Positions 44,624 to 57,021 are shown, counted from the first letter of the stretch. The stretch: 64,000 bases of DNA from Aspidapion aeneum (GCA_963576565.1 OY755039.1:27790602-27854601); one strand, 5' to 3'. A program made the numbers and translations. Notes: generated by a model not told the origin, from the sequence alone.

Positions 44624-46619
44624 GGGCAGTTCTTCAGAAAACCTGTGAAATGAGCTTTAATTTTTTTTGAAATATAAAATATTAAAAAATAAGCTTTTTA
44701 TTGTCTGTTAAAAAGAAAATGCTTTAATATTTTGCATAGAGTATGTTTCCCAGAAAAAAAAAATTATATTTTTGGAGAAAAAGTAAAAATAAAAAAAGGG
44801 ATTTAACAAAGCTGAGGTTATGTTAACAAAGCTGATAAATTACTCAGAAAATATATGTAGTGAACAAATTTTACATAAAAAAGTCATAACAAAACAAAAA
44901 AAACTACTTTTTATCAAAAAACACAACAAAAATAGAAAATTTTTTTAAAAAAGTATATTAACAAAACTGAGGTCAAGTTAACAAAGCTGATAAAACTACT
45001 ACTACCAAATAAACAAAAATAATTATAATGAACAAAAAACCTAAAACCTATTATTTTCAAATTTTTAATCTATTCTTAAACCACTTAAATCTTAAATGAG
45101 CAACAATATAAAAAGTTAATCTACAGATTATGGTAGATAGATGGTTTGATGATTTCGTTGGGAACTTGTTAAAACTGTTTGGTTTTCACTCTCTCCAACG
45201 TCGATCACAAGCATACGAATGATCCCCGTCTGGAACACGTTCTGACAAGGAACAAGTGATCCATGATTCCCATCATACATTCTCTAGATTTAGCTTTTTT
45301 TTTTCATCTGCACCTTTTTTTCATCTTTCTTTTTTTGCCATTTTTCTAGAAATGTAATGAAATACAGTCGAACCTCTCTAACTCGAACCTCTATAACTCG
45401 AACCTCTCTATAACTCGAACCTTTTAAGTGGTCCCTGCAGTTTATATATGAATTTTAACCTCTTTAACTCGAATTTCTATAAGTCGAACTCCCCATAACT
45501 CGAACTGATTTGGTTGTCCCTTGAAGTTCGAGTTATAGAGGTTCGACTGTAATTTTGACCATGATTTTTTGATAAGATATGTTATTACATTTAATTGTTA
45601 TTGTTTGAAAAAATGTTAATTCAATATAACTAGCAAAGAAATGCAATAGGAAGTAAACCCAACCCAACCTGACCCAAGCTACCGTTAATTGACTTTTTGT
45701 GTAAACGAAAAGGGCCGAAACGTTTCAACTGTCGTTTCTGCCTAATAATTGACCCCAATAATTCGAAAATACTTTTAATTTTTTTGCTACCTAAGCTTTT
45801 TCAGTAAATTATACTATAATATTCAACTTTGTTAACACATCCTCAGCTTTGTTACCACCAGTATTAACAAAGCTGATATTAACGGAGCTGAGGAATTTAT
45901 TCAAATTTCCCGCCTAACTCCTTGAAAACAAAATGTTGGGATCTGCTTTTTCGCCCTGTTTTTTATTACGATTTGCGCATTATTAAGTCACATTTAGATT
46001 ATTTAAGACATTTTTTGTATTGTCAGGAACTTGACAACAAAGTTGAGAAAGTGTGCTTGTCCCTTACCTGTTTTGTCACTTCAAAATTAAAAAAAATAAA
46101 CATCAACACTTCACAGCGTCCACCTGCTTCTTGACAGCGAAGAATGTGACTAAAGTAAACGAAACAATGCAATGGCAGCTGCTTGTGTTGCCATATATGG
46201 ATTTTAGTGCGATTTAAAAATTGGTAACAAAGCTGATGCAAAGAGGGTGTGACAACGATATTATTTTTAAAAAAATCAGAGTGTCTTTTGTTGAATATTA
46301 TTATTTTGGGTCAAAATAGTTTTTTTTTGAGTTGATCTTGTTAGAACTTAACTTTATTAATGTAAATCATTAACCATAACTTTAAAAAATAAGTCGGTAT
46401 GTGCTCACCTTGGGGTTGTGACATTAACAAAGCCTAAGACCTCAGCTACTATTAATACAGTAAAAATCCTTAATAATTAAAATATTTTTTCTTTTTTTGG
46501 AGAGGTAGCAGATTAGATTGCATTTTATCCTATTTTAAATTAAAAAGTAGGTTTCTGCTTCAAAAAATGAGATATTCACCCCTGTGACACTGTTTCACAG
46601 GTTTTCTGAAGAACTGCCC
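44624..46619. mobile_element. ~2-kb inverted-terminal-repeat element with internal AACAAAGCTGA motifs
   Basis: GGGCAGTTCTTCAGAAAACC (44624) recurs exactly inverted at 46600-46619. Both sides are flanked by ATTA (44620-44623 and 46620-46623), a possible 4-bp target duplication. Inside, the word TTAACAAAGCTGA or close variants occurs at least eight times on both strands (about 44803, 44822, 44958, 44978, 45831r, 45842r, 45863, 45879, 46224, 46422). Such repeated words often bind transposase. No transposase remains. A smaller pogo-like MITE is nested at 45365-45549. Confidence 0.75.
45365..45549. repeat. Pogo-like MITE with TA target duplication
   Basis: CAGTCGAACCTC at the left and GAGGTTCGACTG at the right are exact inverted repeats. 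They are flanked by TA on both sides (45363-45364, 45550-45551). The interior repeats TAACTCGAACCTCTATAACT-like words, which extend the terminal sequence inward. 185 bp, no coding sequence. Confidence 0.85.
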
Positions 46620-46839
46620 ATTATCATATTTCTAAAACCGCATAATAATAACTCGCTCCGTTTAAAACATAATTTTTTGGATTTTTTTAACCTCAAAAAA
46701 CTTCCCTTGGGGTTTGATGCATATGCATTTTTATTAAGCTTGGTTAAGCTTGTGACAGAGTAAAAGGTTACTGTTTACAAAAATTCGTGAAAGTCGAAAG
46801 TTTCAAAAACCCAATGAACCCATCGTACAGACATACATA

Positions 46840-46984
46840 GGGCATATTCTTAAATTACGTAACCCCTCCTCCGCCCTCCGTAATGCATTTTTAAGAAAAA
46901 ATATATTCAAGAATCATAAAAGTGTAACGCAAGGTTAACCCCCCTTCCCCCCTTGAGCGTTACATACTTTAGGAATCGGCCCAT
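46840..46984. repeat. Short MITE
   Basis: GGGCATATTCTTAAATTACG at the left matches the minus strand of the right end (GGGCCGATTCCTAAAGTATG) at most positions and encloses C-rich DNA (CCCCTCC...CCCCCCTTCCCC). No coding sequence. Confidence 0.55.
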
Positions 46985-47000
46985 ACACATAGGTACATGG

Positions 47001-47996
47001 GATAGGGTGTCTCAGATAAAAGTAACTACAAGGGGGTTTATGAGGATTTAGGAGACGGTAAGACATACCAATTTTGGTAAAAAAGTGGCGCTATTCCGAG
47101 CTGTATCAAAGAAAACATTTATATGCGTTTTCAAAATATTGAGAAATAAATGGATCCATGAGGGATCTGATACCTTCCTAGCTAGCCTATTAGCACACTT
47201 CAAGTGAAGCCATGATAGTATATCAGCTTTGAAAAGTTTTTTGTATATATCTGAGAAACTGAAGCTCTTACGAAGATTTTAGTTATAACACGAATTATTG
47301 AGCTAAATATAGTCTACTATATTACGAAAACTGTATATTGATACGATGCTCCGTTAAAAAGATAGATTTTTAAAAAATTTTAATTGTCAAAAAACATTAA
47401 TAGATTTTGACCAAAATCTAATCAGCTCGTAAGAGTGTCGAGCACTATTTTACCTGAACATTTTATAAAAATCGGTTCAGCGGTTTAGGAGCTATCGTGT
47501 TACGGACAGAAATAATATAGACACACACACAGACACGCAGACAGACATCAAGACGATATTGCTAGGATCGGTCAAAATACACCCAAATGAAACATTTTCA
47601 GCGTTATCTAAAAAAAAAAATTTTCGCCGAAAATAATACCTATTAATAATACCATTGCTATGCGGGTTAGGAAGGCAAAAACTAAAAATTGTGACTTTTT
47701 GAAAAAATAAAGTCCTAAAAAAATTGTTAACGTCATTTTATTGGCCTAGTCATATTTATATAGTTTTATTCAATTTGTTTTAAAGAAGGCGACAATATTT
47801 TAATTTTTAGAATACCACAATTTAAGTTTTTAAGCATTATTTTGAAACCCCCTGTAGATATTTTTAACTTCGACACTGCATCCGATTAAGCTCGCAATAG
47901 CGCCACTTTTTTCCTTTTGAACGAATATCGTAAGTGTTACCGTTTCTGAAAATCCCACAAAGCCTTATGTACTTACTTTTATCTGGACACCCTGTA
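47001..47996. repeat. Inverted-repeat element, ~1 kb
   Basis: The left end AGGGTGTCTCAGATAAAAGT and the minus-strand right end AGGGTGTCCAGATAAAAGTA start ~60-bp diverged inverted repeats that share GATTTT...ACGGTAA further in. The interior contains ATCGGTTCAGCGGTTTAGGA followed by a short (CA)n/(GACA)n stretch at 47521-47550, a block common in insect repeats. No coding sequence. Confidence 0.65.
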
Positions 47997-50900
47997 GACA
48001 AAACACATTCGTGATATAGAAAAATGCACAAAGATTGACTAATTTAGGTTAGAAAATCCCCAAAGGGCACATTTGTGAAGGTATCAAAAAGAAAATGTCA
48101 TTAAACACAAATAATAAGTTTTATATTTGTAGAGTTGCAGGCTAACAAAATAATTAAGTACAAGTTTACCGCAAAAAAAGGACAAAATTTCAATACTGCG
48201 TCAGAAAGTAGAGATTTCGGTTAATTAGAAAATAATAAAACTAACATTAACAAATTCTAACAAACTAAAGTTTCAGTCCAACAAAAACTATATAAAAATA
48301 AAATTTTCCTTACCAAAACATTAGCGAATTCATAAAATAATAGCAAGTAAAATACTGCAATAATGACAGTCAAAATACTTCCCTAGTCTTAAGGCCATGT
48401 CACTCTAAAAATGCCTGGCACTTGTTTTACTCCAGCGCTTACTAAGCCGGAAAAAACCATATTGTTTTAAAGCATTGCCCATACCTAAGATTAAAATGTC
48501 TAAGCAGAAAATTTTTAAGATGCAACTTTCAATGCAAATATCTTGACAACCAGAGGGGATAAAAAAAAGAATATTTTGGATCTAGGATGTATGGAATATG
48601 CTCTTTAATTGTAGGTAGCTGAAATGTTAATTTAGTGTACTTAACCATGCCCACCTAGATTAGTCAAATGTTCCACTGTGCAACGCCGACTCTGAGGGAA
48701 TATTGTCATTTTCCACGAAACGGTATGATTAACAGACTCTGAGAGAATATCGTCATTTTCCACGATATTTGCATGTATTCTGTGCTTATTCACTTTTCTT
48801 AATAATTACCCTCATTTTGGCTATTTATAAAGGCACAGGGTAAATACCCCATTTATAAATACCCTTCCCGCTGGGTATTTACCCGCCCCACATCCATATC
48901 AGCAACCACTTGGAATCTGGCCCATATATGAGGTGTTGAAAACCAGAGCGGACCATCCACTGACTGACTTAAACAAAGAAAAAATGGTTTTAAAAAAATA
49001 CTCATTTTTAATTATTTTTTTATATTAATTAAGGTTTTATTTGATTTTAGTTTAAGAATTAGGGTAAGAATTCTAAAAATAATATATACTTTAATGTAGC
49101 TAAGGCAATAATATCATATTTTGAAAAAAACTTGCCTTGGTCTGATAATTATCATTTTTTGGGATGGTGCGCTCTGATTCTCTAAGTTAGGGTCACTGCA
49201 TCCTGGAAGCCTTTTTTTCAGGCACGTGACACTTCTACACAGTCCTCCACAATCCCTCGCAATTCCTCACAATCTTACCACAATCCCTCACAATCTTTAC
49301 ACAATCTTAGCAAAAGATTGTGGATTTTCACAATCGGTGTACACATTTTGGGTTAGCTGTTCACCCCTTGGTTAACTTTTTTATTACATATGTTTAATGC
49401 TAGGTTAGGTAGATTTGTTCAAATACTAAACTTTTTGTAAATGCAATATTGTGTTGATAAATATTTTATTTTATTTTATTTATTTATTTTATTTTAACAA
49501 TAAATTTTAGCACAATTTGTGCAATTTAACAGTTTTAAAATGGTTTCAACCACAGAATTCAAAATCCATCTAGAAGTATGTGGTTTCAACAACTTAATTT
49601 CCATTTGTCAAAACTGGTAGGTAGTTCATACCTCAGTTCATACTTTTGGATTTGCACACTTTTCCTTTTAAAAAATTCATTTCATAACAGTGATTGTTAT
49701 TACCAGCTACTTCAATAACGCCTAAAAGCAATTGTCCCGTCGGCAATACCCAACGGAAATCGCCTCACCTTTATCCGGCTCGAAGGACCAAAACTTTTAT
49801 ATAAGATAATATAAGCATGAAAGATTTAAATTGGGTAAAAAATATCTTTAATTTAACTATAATACAAAATTTTTAAAAAACAATATTTTATTAGGGGTGA
49901 ACAGCTGAACCAAATTTGCATATGTAGAAATTGGTTCAGTGGTATCGTGGGTTCATTGGGGTGGGTCAATTTTTTAATTTATTGTCAGGGCACTTTAATA
50001 GTGTGTTTTTTATATTACTTATTAAATAAATAAAAAATTTATTGAAACATTGGCCCTTATTTCACAGAGTTTTTTTTAACCCATAAAACTAATGCCAACA
50101 ATTTTTTATGGTTATTTTTATTGTTTATTTTCACTATCCCATGCCAGAAAAATAATAGAAAACCAAGACATTGTGCTCAATTAAAAATCCATGTTTTCCT
50201 GTATTATCTATTCCAACGCTGTTTTTAACTTACCTGGGTTATTTATTTACACGTTTTTATCGTCACCAATTAATGTAAACACTACATTATCGAGTGATTC
50301 ACGCGGCATGCCCGAATATAAACAAAAACCTAGATCGAGCCGATAACGGCCTTGAAACACATAAATAAACTAATCTATTATTAATTTTTATAACACCACC
50401 CTGCTGAGAGCACTTCATGCTCATTTTCAAACTAAAAATGCGCAAGCGCGCTGCCCTATAATCAGCTGGACCATAAATTTTCATTTGGTGTGGTGGCGAA
50501 AGTTTTATTTTTTGTGGCTAATGGAAAAGCTAGTTTGGGTCCCCTACTCTTGAAGTCAAAAATCAGAAGGTTTCTTGGCAGTGGCGTAGCCAGCCGTGTT
50601 GCGTGGGTTCCGGGAACACAAACACTGGCCTTGTAGGTGCCAGAACAGAATGAAAAAAATCCGATAAATTAATAAGGGCTTTGCATAGAGGGGGGAAGGG
50701 GCTCAGTCGTCGCGTTATGCAGATTTACAGGGAGGTGAGAGGGTATATTGGATCGCGTTATGTAACGTCCTTTATTTCCTACGACCATATACGAAAAAAG
50801 CGAAATGTGCACTTTTTTATGTTTTAGAAAGGTGCAGATCTCACACGCATATTGATTATTATTTTCATTTGTAGAGACGAAAATATTTTCATCTTTAGGG

Positions 50901-51522
50901 AATAAAGGAAAATACCTCGAAATTCTATGGCATTGTAAATGCCAATTATAATTTTGACAAACATAGTTCCTCTCTAAAGCAGAAAAATACTTTCATCTCT
51001 ATAACTAAAATAGTAAAAGTTGATTTAAACAAAAATAACAAATAAATACCGGTTAGTTATAATGTCTTGCTCTTTTAGAAAAAATAGCACACATAAAATA
51101 TAACTCAATAAAAAGTGACTTTCTTTTACTCGTGTAATTTTCGCACAATCTTGTTAGTTTCTTTGTTTTGTAATATTATTACGTATAATAGAAAACAATA
51201 AATTTTTATTCAAATTGCCTTTTCTAAATTTAAACCATAGAAGTCAGAGAAGTTCTGACCACCTACATGCACCGTATGAACAGTCTAATCTCGCTTTGTG
51301 AATCTCGCTTAACTTCAGCGTTACTCATTCCTTTGCACCGTAGGCGGCTCGGACTATCGAGATTAAAATTGCGGCAACACTGGAATTTTTCGGTCTTTTG
51401 TGCACGTCGTAGGTTTGCTGACTGTCCAGCTGATTTTTGTTTATGTTCTCTACTTTCAATGATAAATATGTGCTTTAAAGTTTATTAATATTAACGTAAA
51501 GTTTATTGCCCGTGAATAAAGA
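47997..51522. other. Long non-coding stretch with minor repeats
   Basis: GACTCTGAG(G/A)GAATAT(T/C)GTC with TTTTCCACGA is a direct repeat at 48687-48718 and 48734-48765. 49240-49320 is an irregular array of CCTCACAATCT words, followed by a short inverted pair. TTGGCAGTGGCGTAGCCAGC at 50576 looks like a hAT-type terminus without a partner nearby. No gene recognised. Confidence 0.45.
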
Positions 51523-51667
51523 AACAACAATTTTTCGTGGCTAAGCGGGCACAGAAAGATTTTGTTTCTCCTGTATTTTTCCGTGGACAGCTCTACCCCC
51601 ACGGGGGTCCAAGACAAGAGAAACAAGATCTTTTTATGCCCGCTTAGCCACGAAAAATTGTTGTTGT
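51523..51667. repeat. Compact foldback MITE
   Basis: AACAATTTTTCGTGGCTAAG and CTTAGCCACGAAAAATTGTT are exact inverted arms. The match runs on through CGGGCA...AAAGAT and GTTTCTC, ~45 bp per arm, round a CCACGGGGGTCC loop region. A diverged relative of one arm lies at 59245-59345 in the cos intron (GTGGCTAATCGG..., CACAGGGGTCCAAGA). Confidence 0.8.
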
Positions 51668-52167
51668 AATTATATTTTGTTTTTTAAGACTGCTGGCTTG
51701 TAAACTTGCTATACTAGCTATATGTTACATTTATAATTTTTTGAATAAAAAACTAACTAGGTATTCCACCTATTTCGATTTTTTTAATTATTATCAATGT
51801 GCATCGTGAAAATACTTTCACTTTACACCTTTATCTTTGACCCTCATCCCTATTATATTGATTGAGATATACAGTGGAACTCAGATATAGCAAACCCATT
51901 TAAATTAAACAATTTCCCCATAAGTAAATAAAATTTACAGGATCATTCTTGGTATTTCGGTGCCTTTTGCAGGGGTAATTTAAGAGATTTAAAAAAACAT
52001 CTATAAAAGTTACATAGTTTTTCCATGCCTATTATTTTTTGAAGTATGTCAAAGATATCAAATGCTTTTTCTTATGTCAAACATTAAGAGCAACTTTGTT
52101 AAGTTAAAGGGAACGCCCTGCATATTTTCTATCAAAATGAAAGATGTATTTCCCCTGGGTCACTGTT
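51668..52167. other. Non-coding stretch
   Basis: No gene or clear repeat recognised. ATACAGTGGAACTCAGATATAG at 51869 resembles a pogo-type end, but no partner was found. Confidence 0.4.
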
Positions 52168-52698
52168 CGTTTTTCAAAAGCACACTTTTTGAAGATATTT
52201 TGATCAAAAACCTTAATTTTGAATGACATTTTTTTCAAATGACACTTTTCAAAAACATTTTTTTTGAAAACAATTATTTTAAATAAAGTTTTTTCAAAAA
52301 CATTTTTTTTAAATGGATTTATTTTTTGAATTTTTTTGACATTTTCTTCGAATGACATTTTCTTTGAATGATATTTTTTTTTAAAACATTTTGTTTGAAT
52401 GAGATTTTTTCGAATACATTTTACAACCTTTTTTTTAAAGCAAATATGCTGGTTCGTTTCGGTTTGGTTCAGATTCACACCCTCTAGGATCTTGAGAAAG
52501 AAGTCAAGGAAGTTTTTTTTGCAAAAATATGTTAGAATGAAGCCCCTTTGTCGAACTATATATGTTTTCGAAAAAATGTTATTCAAAAAAAACTTCATTT
52601 GAAATAATTGTTATGAAAAAAATATTTTCAAAAAAGTATCAATTGAAATTTAGGTTTTCGATCAAAATCTCTTCAAAAAAAGTGTTTTCAAAAAGTAT
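52168..52698. repeat. AT-rich foldback with short internal repeats
   Basis: GATTTTGATCGAAAACC-like sequence at the right (about 52650-52698) is the inverted counterpart of 52168-52225 (TTTTCAAAAGCACACTTTTT...TTGATCAAAAACC). Between them, words of the form TTTTCAAAAACATTTTTTT and GAATGACATTTT recur many times. The apparent 164-codon minus frame here (52104-52598) is only the translation of these repeats. Confidence 0.6.
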
Positions 52699-52936
52699 GT
52701 AATACGGTCAGTCGTTTTTGAGGTGTATTATTTTCAAATTGCTAATTTATATAGGGTGTTTCGTTTAACTAACTAATATTTTAATGTTATAAAAAAAGTT
52801 ATCATTTACATGTATACCCTAACTCAAATATTTGTTAAAATGATAGGTCGTTTATTGATACACCGTGGCCACATCCGTCGAGGAGAGCCAAAGTTTATGA
52901 TGTCCAATTTAATATACAGGGTTCTTTTTTCAAAGG

Positions 52937-53045
52937 TATTGTATTGTATTGTATCTTTGTTGTCTGAATTCATATGACAAGAAATTCAGGTTTTACAGCA
53001 TTAAAAAAAAACCTAAATAATATATACTTAACATAGGCCTTTTTG
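52937..53045 (-). mobile_element. LINE 3'-end fragment
   Basis: On the minus strand an AT-rich 3' UTR-like segment ends in AAAGATACAATACAATACAA, the kind of short tandem tail at LINE 3' ends. No coding sequence survives. Confidence 0.5.
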
Positions 53046-54510
53046 GGTATACTAATATAACTTGTTTTAGATGGTCTCTGAAATATCTTTACAACCATGT
53101 AAAAATTTTAAAAATATATCGATTAGTTTTTGATATATTTGCCTTCAAATTTAACATAGACTGATAAAATAAAACTTACGTTAAACAAATATAAAATTTT
53201 GATTTTATTTTTGTTTAATCAGTAATGGTAAATTTGAAAATTTCAATATAAAAATATCTCAAAAACTGTAAAGACACCAGCAGTTCTTCAAAACAAGGTG
53301 TGTCACTTGACACACTTTCACAATTTATACTATAGAGGTAACAAAGTTTACCCCTCGAATTAATAGGGCATGGATATCGCTTCAAAAATTTCAAGATATA
53401 GACAAAAAAGTGTTCTTCTTTGCAAAGAACATCGACGTGTCCTAGGATTTTTCCAAAAACGTACGATAAATACTTGAAAAATCCTCTGTTACCTTTAAAA
53501 AACAGCCTGTATATTGATCGTCTTCGATAAACAATTCATCTTCAATCTCCATTAACATTCCCCAGGATAATTATAACTTTGCTTCAAAAAACTACAAAAA
53601 AAAACAATAAAACAAAACTGCCTTTTTATCTTTTCTGTTTACAATCACCCGCTTCAGCCATCAAAATCGGGGGGCTAAGCGTTGTTTTAATCCGGCTTAA
53701 GTGCACGGTGCTTAGCAAAATGGCCGTCCAATCGCGTTTAAACCCATAATCTCGCTTATGTGCTTACGGTGCATATGAGGGTAAGATATAAACAATTAAA
53801 GGCTTTTTAATAAAAATGGTTTATTTTTTTGTGTATGGATCCGTTACTGCACAATTCCCTTTTTAAAAAATTTTGGCTTATTGGAAAGTTAAAGCATTAG
53901 ACTATAGGTAGTGGCGTACCTATCGAAAAGAACGCCTTGCAACTTTTTTTGCTCCTTTTACATATTTGTAATAAATTAAAAAATATGAATATATTTTTAG
54001 TATAATTTATTTCCAAGGTGTAGTGAAACAGTTTTCAGGACAGGTTCTTTTTGGTGAAAAAGAAAACAGTGGTCCGACTTGTTTGGTTGTAATGGTTTTT
54101 ATTGATGGAATGTTAGAGAAGACCAGGCAATTGATGAAAAAAACGCGTTTTACACTAACAGAAAATGGCCGCAATGGCTGTTTTCTAGCACCGTGAAGTG
54201 ACGAGTGTGCTTGTTGACGTTACGCGTAGATCGCACGAAAACGATGTTACGGTTGACGGCACAATTCTCCCCCTCCAACACACATATCGTCGCGGCTCTG
54301 CGTGGTGGGAAGACAAGACATTTTTATAAAGAAAAACCACGCCTTTTATGCCACAAAGGTTCTTGGGGGCCCCTAAAATTCCCCTCTGTATTTTACTTCC
54401 ATGCTATAGGACCCTAAAATTTACATCCTGCTAAAATTCAAAATTCCGCTATTAAAAAATGCCCATTTTTTTTACCCGAAAAGCCTGTCTTGACGTCTGT
54501 TAAAAATACG
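53046..54510. other. Non-coding stretch
   Basis: 53335-53515 resembles 60285-60400 in the cos intron (AAAGTTTACCCCTCGAA..., GTTACCTTTAAAAAACAGCC), so both are copies of an undetermined repeat. AGTGGCGTACC at 53908 could be a hAT-type end; CCCTACGCCACTGA at 56810 has the opposite orientation and might be its partner, with the LINE inserted between. No gene seen. Confidence 0.4.
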
Positions 54511-54524
54511 TCAAATATAGTAAT

Positions 54525-55295
54525 TTGGCTAAAAAAATAACCAAGAATGTTAAAATACTCCATGGAAAAGATTATATAAATGATAAAAGCATATTTTGGC
54601 AACCTCTTACTAATCAAGATATTATAAATACAATCAACAGCTTAACAAGTAACTCCAGTCCAGGCGTAGATAATTTTCAATCCAAAACATTAAAAACTAT
54701 AAAACATATCATTGCCCCCACACTTGCACACATATTTAACTTATGTTTAAAACAAGGTATCTTTCCTAAACAACTAAAAACAGCTGTTGTTGTACCCATA
54801 CACAAAAGTGACTCTCCTCTGTTATGTGATAATTACCGACCAATTTCTTTACTTAGCAATATCACGAAAATTTTTGAAAAATGCTTAAAAAAACAGATTA
54901 TGAATTTTTTTGAAACCAGTAATGTTCTACATAAACAACAATTTGGCTTTCGTGAACACATAGGAACAAAAAACGCGATTTTTGATCTAAATAATTCTAT
55001 ATGTACATCTTTAGATAAAAAGAAAAAAGTTATTGCTACCTTTCTAGACCTAAAAAAAGCTTTTGACACTGTGTCAGATGTAAAACTTTTAGAAATTTTA
55101 GAAAATGCAGGAATAAGAGGTATTTGTCTTACTCTCTTTAAAAACTACCTAACAGAAAGAGAACAAATGGTCAAAATCCAAAATGAACTAAGCAAAACAC
55201 AGTATATTGAATGTGGGGTTCCTCAAGGGAAGGTACTGGGACCAATACTTTTTATCCTATACTTAAATGTAGTTTTAAAAACCAAACTTCATTAA
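54525..55295 (+). pseudogene. LINE reverse transcriptase, N-terminal part
   Basis: A 256-codon frame without an ATG start (open from a TTG). It carries NSLTSNSSPGVDNFQSKTLK, NYRPISLLSNITKIFEK, KQQFGFREHIGTKNAI, motif A FLDLKKAFDTV, and CGVPQGKVLGPILFILYLN. The frame is lost at about 55290, just before catalytic box YADD, which lies in another frame at about 55318-55330. This copy is therefore inactive. Confidence 0.85.
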
Positions 55296-55299
55296 ATAA

Positions 55300-56033
55300 A
55301 AGGTCATATAATTTCATATGCTGATGACACTGTATTTATAGTTGAAGGAAAAATTGGAAAGAAGCAAAACTCAATTCAGAAAAAGGACTATCAATTATAA
55401 AAAACAATTTAGACGCCATATTATTAACAGTTAATGTCAAAAAAACAAACTTCATTACATTTTCATGCTATAAAGATACATTACCAGAATTTCAAAATAT
55501 CACAATACATAAACCAACTTGTCAGGTTAACTGCAATAGCTGCCAAAGTAAAATAGAGAGAGTTCAAAGCACAAAGTACTTAGGAGTCCATATTGATCAA
55601 AATTTAAAATGGCAGGACCATGTTGACATATTAAGAAAAAAATTAAGATATATTGTGTATAAACTTAGAATAATATCAAATATCGTTACTATAAAACTAG
55701 CAAGAATTTTCTACTTTGCACTTTTTTAATCAATAATTCCTTATGGAATAATTGCCTGGGGAGGAATGTATAAAAATCATTTACAACATCTCTGGTCACT
55801 TCAAAAATATGCAATTAAAGTCATTTTCAAAAAACGATTTAGATATTCCTCCAAAACTCTTTTTAAGCAACATGCTATTCTTCCTATAAGATTTCTATTT
55901 TTTAAAACTGCTGCAATTTATTTTAAAAAATATCCTAACATTATTCCTAAAATTAATCATAATCACCAAACAAGAAAGAATAACAAAAATTTTGAGACAT
56001 GTAGATACAACTTGACCTTGTCCCAAAGACAGG

Positions 56034-56093
<60 letters not shown>

Positions 56094-56210
56094 CCAAAAA
56101 TAATTATTTCATTGCCACAAAAAAACAAAACTCTAAGTTTACCTTCTTTTAAACAAAAGTTAAAATATGAAATCTTAAAAAATTATGAATATTATGAGAA
56201 CTTTATGTAA
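55300..56210 (+). pseudogene. LINE reverse transcriptase, C-terminal part
   Basis: Frameshifted continuation: HIISYADDTVF, then KKTNFITFSC, STKYLGVHIDQNLKWQDHVD, KLRIISNIVTIKLARIFYF, one in-frame stop (TAA near 55728), IIPYGIIAWGGMYKNH and LQKYAIKVIFKKRFRY. After the microsatellite it ends SLPSFKQKLKYEILKNYEYY. These are the thumb and tail region of a jockey/CR1-type RT. Several indels and a stop make it a pseudogene. Confidence 0.8.
56035..56090. repeat. (TA)28 microsatellite inside LINE coding sequence
   Basis: 56 bases of uninterrupted TA, between RQA and PK(I)I codons of the LINE protein; the LINE frame resumes on the far side. Confidence 0.97.
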
Positions 56211-57021
56211 AACTATAAAGAAAAAAGATACCTCGGCTACTAATTATATGATTTTAAATATTTAAATATAGTAATATATATTATATATAGGTATATATGT
56301 TTCTGATTTAATTAGGAAAATATTTTAAGTGTGAATGGATGCACGATTGTGGCTATGTGTGATGGTATAACTATCTATAAGTATGTTTACTATAAAAAAT
56401 TTATTTAAATACCTAATTCACTTATAAATTTAAATCTTGATCTTATTTTTGTGATAGCTTAATTATTTAAGAGTTTTTTGAATTTAATTTTAGATTTTAA
56501 ATCTATAAGACCACTTAACCTATAGGTCATATTGGGTTGATTAATATTATTAATTATCTTTCTTACGTTTTTTTTTACTAGTTTTAAGATTAATTTTTTA
56601 AGAAAATACTGAACAAAAAATAATAATACGTAATATATTTATGTAAAAACATTTCTATATAGAACAATAATAATGCAGCTTAACAAAAATGCAAATTTAA
56701 TTTGCTGCATTGAATATAAAATGTAAAATTTTTGAAAATTAGTAAAGAAATTTTGTAAAAATTTATAATGATAAAGAATCTTGAATCTTAGGGAATTTTT
56801 TCCGATACTAGAGCCCTACGCCACTGAGGATTGATTTTAAACTGCTCTTCAAAAATACGTGTCCAGTGTAAATGCTGCTCGTAGTTTAAACGCACCGATT
56901 TTTTATTGTTTATCTCTTTGATTTGACATTTATTAAAAATCGAAGAAACTGAAAATGGTTGTTTATTTTGTACGTTTTCCATTTTCCACGATTTTCAGGT
57001 TCTAATTCATGGCCTGAAATC

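Larger units (their letters stand above)
54511..56789 (+). mobile_element. 5'-truncated jockey/CR1-group LINE
   Basis: Begins within the reverse transcriptase and runs to a 3' end with AAGAATCTTGAATCTTA, where the short repeated GAATCTT word is a LINE-type tail. The RT is read in several frames (54525-55295, then 55320-56210). The endonuclease is missing. A (TA)28 microsatellite has grown inside the coding part. Confidence 0.82.

Noticed and set aside
52104..52598. 164-codon minus-strand frame rich in Lys and Phe
   Set aside because: The frame is a translation of degenerate AT-rich repeat words inside a foldback; no motif or codon bias.
55766..56152. Frame with a long Tyr-Ile run
   Set aside because: The run is the (TA)28 microsatellite; the frame is otherwise part of the LINE RT.
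53908..56825. hAT element with ends AGTGGCGTACC and CCCTACGCCACTGA enclosing the LINE
   Set aside because: Only ~8 terminal bases agree and no 8-bp duplication is visible.
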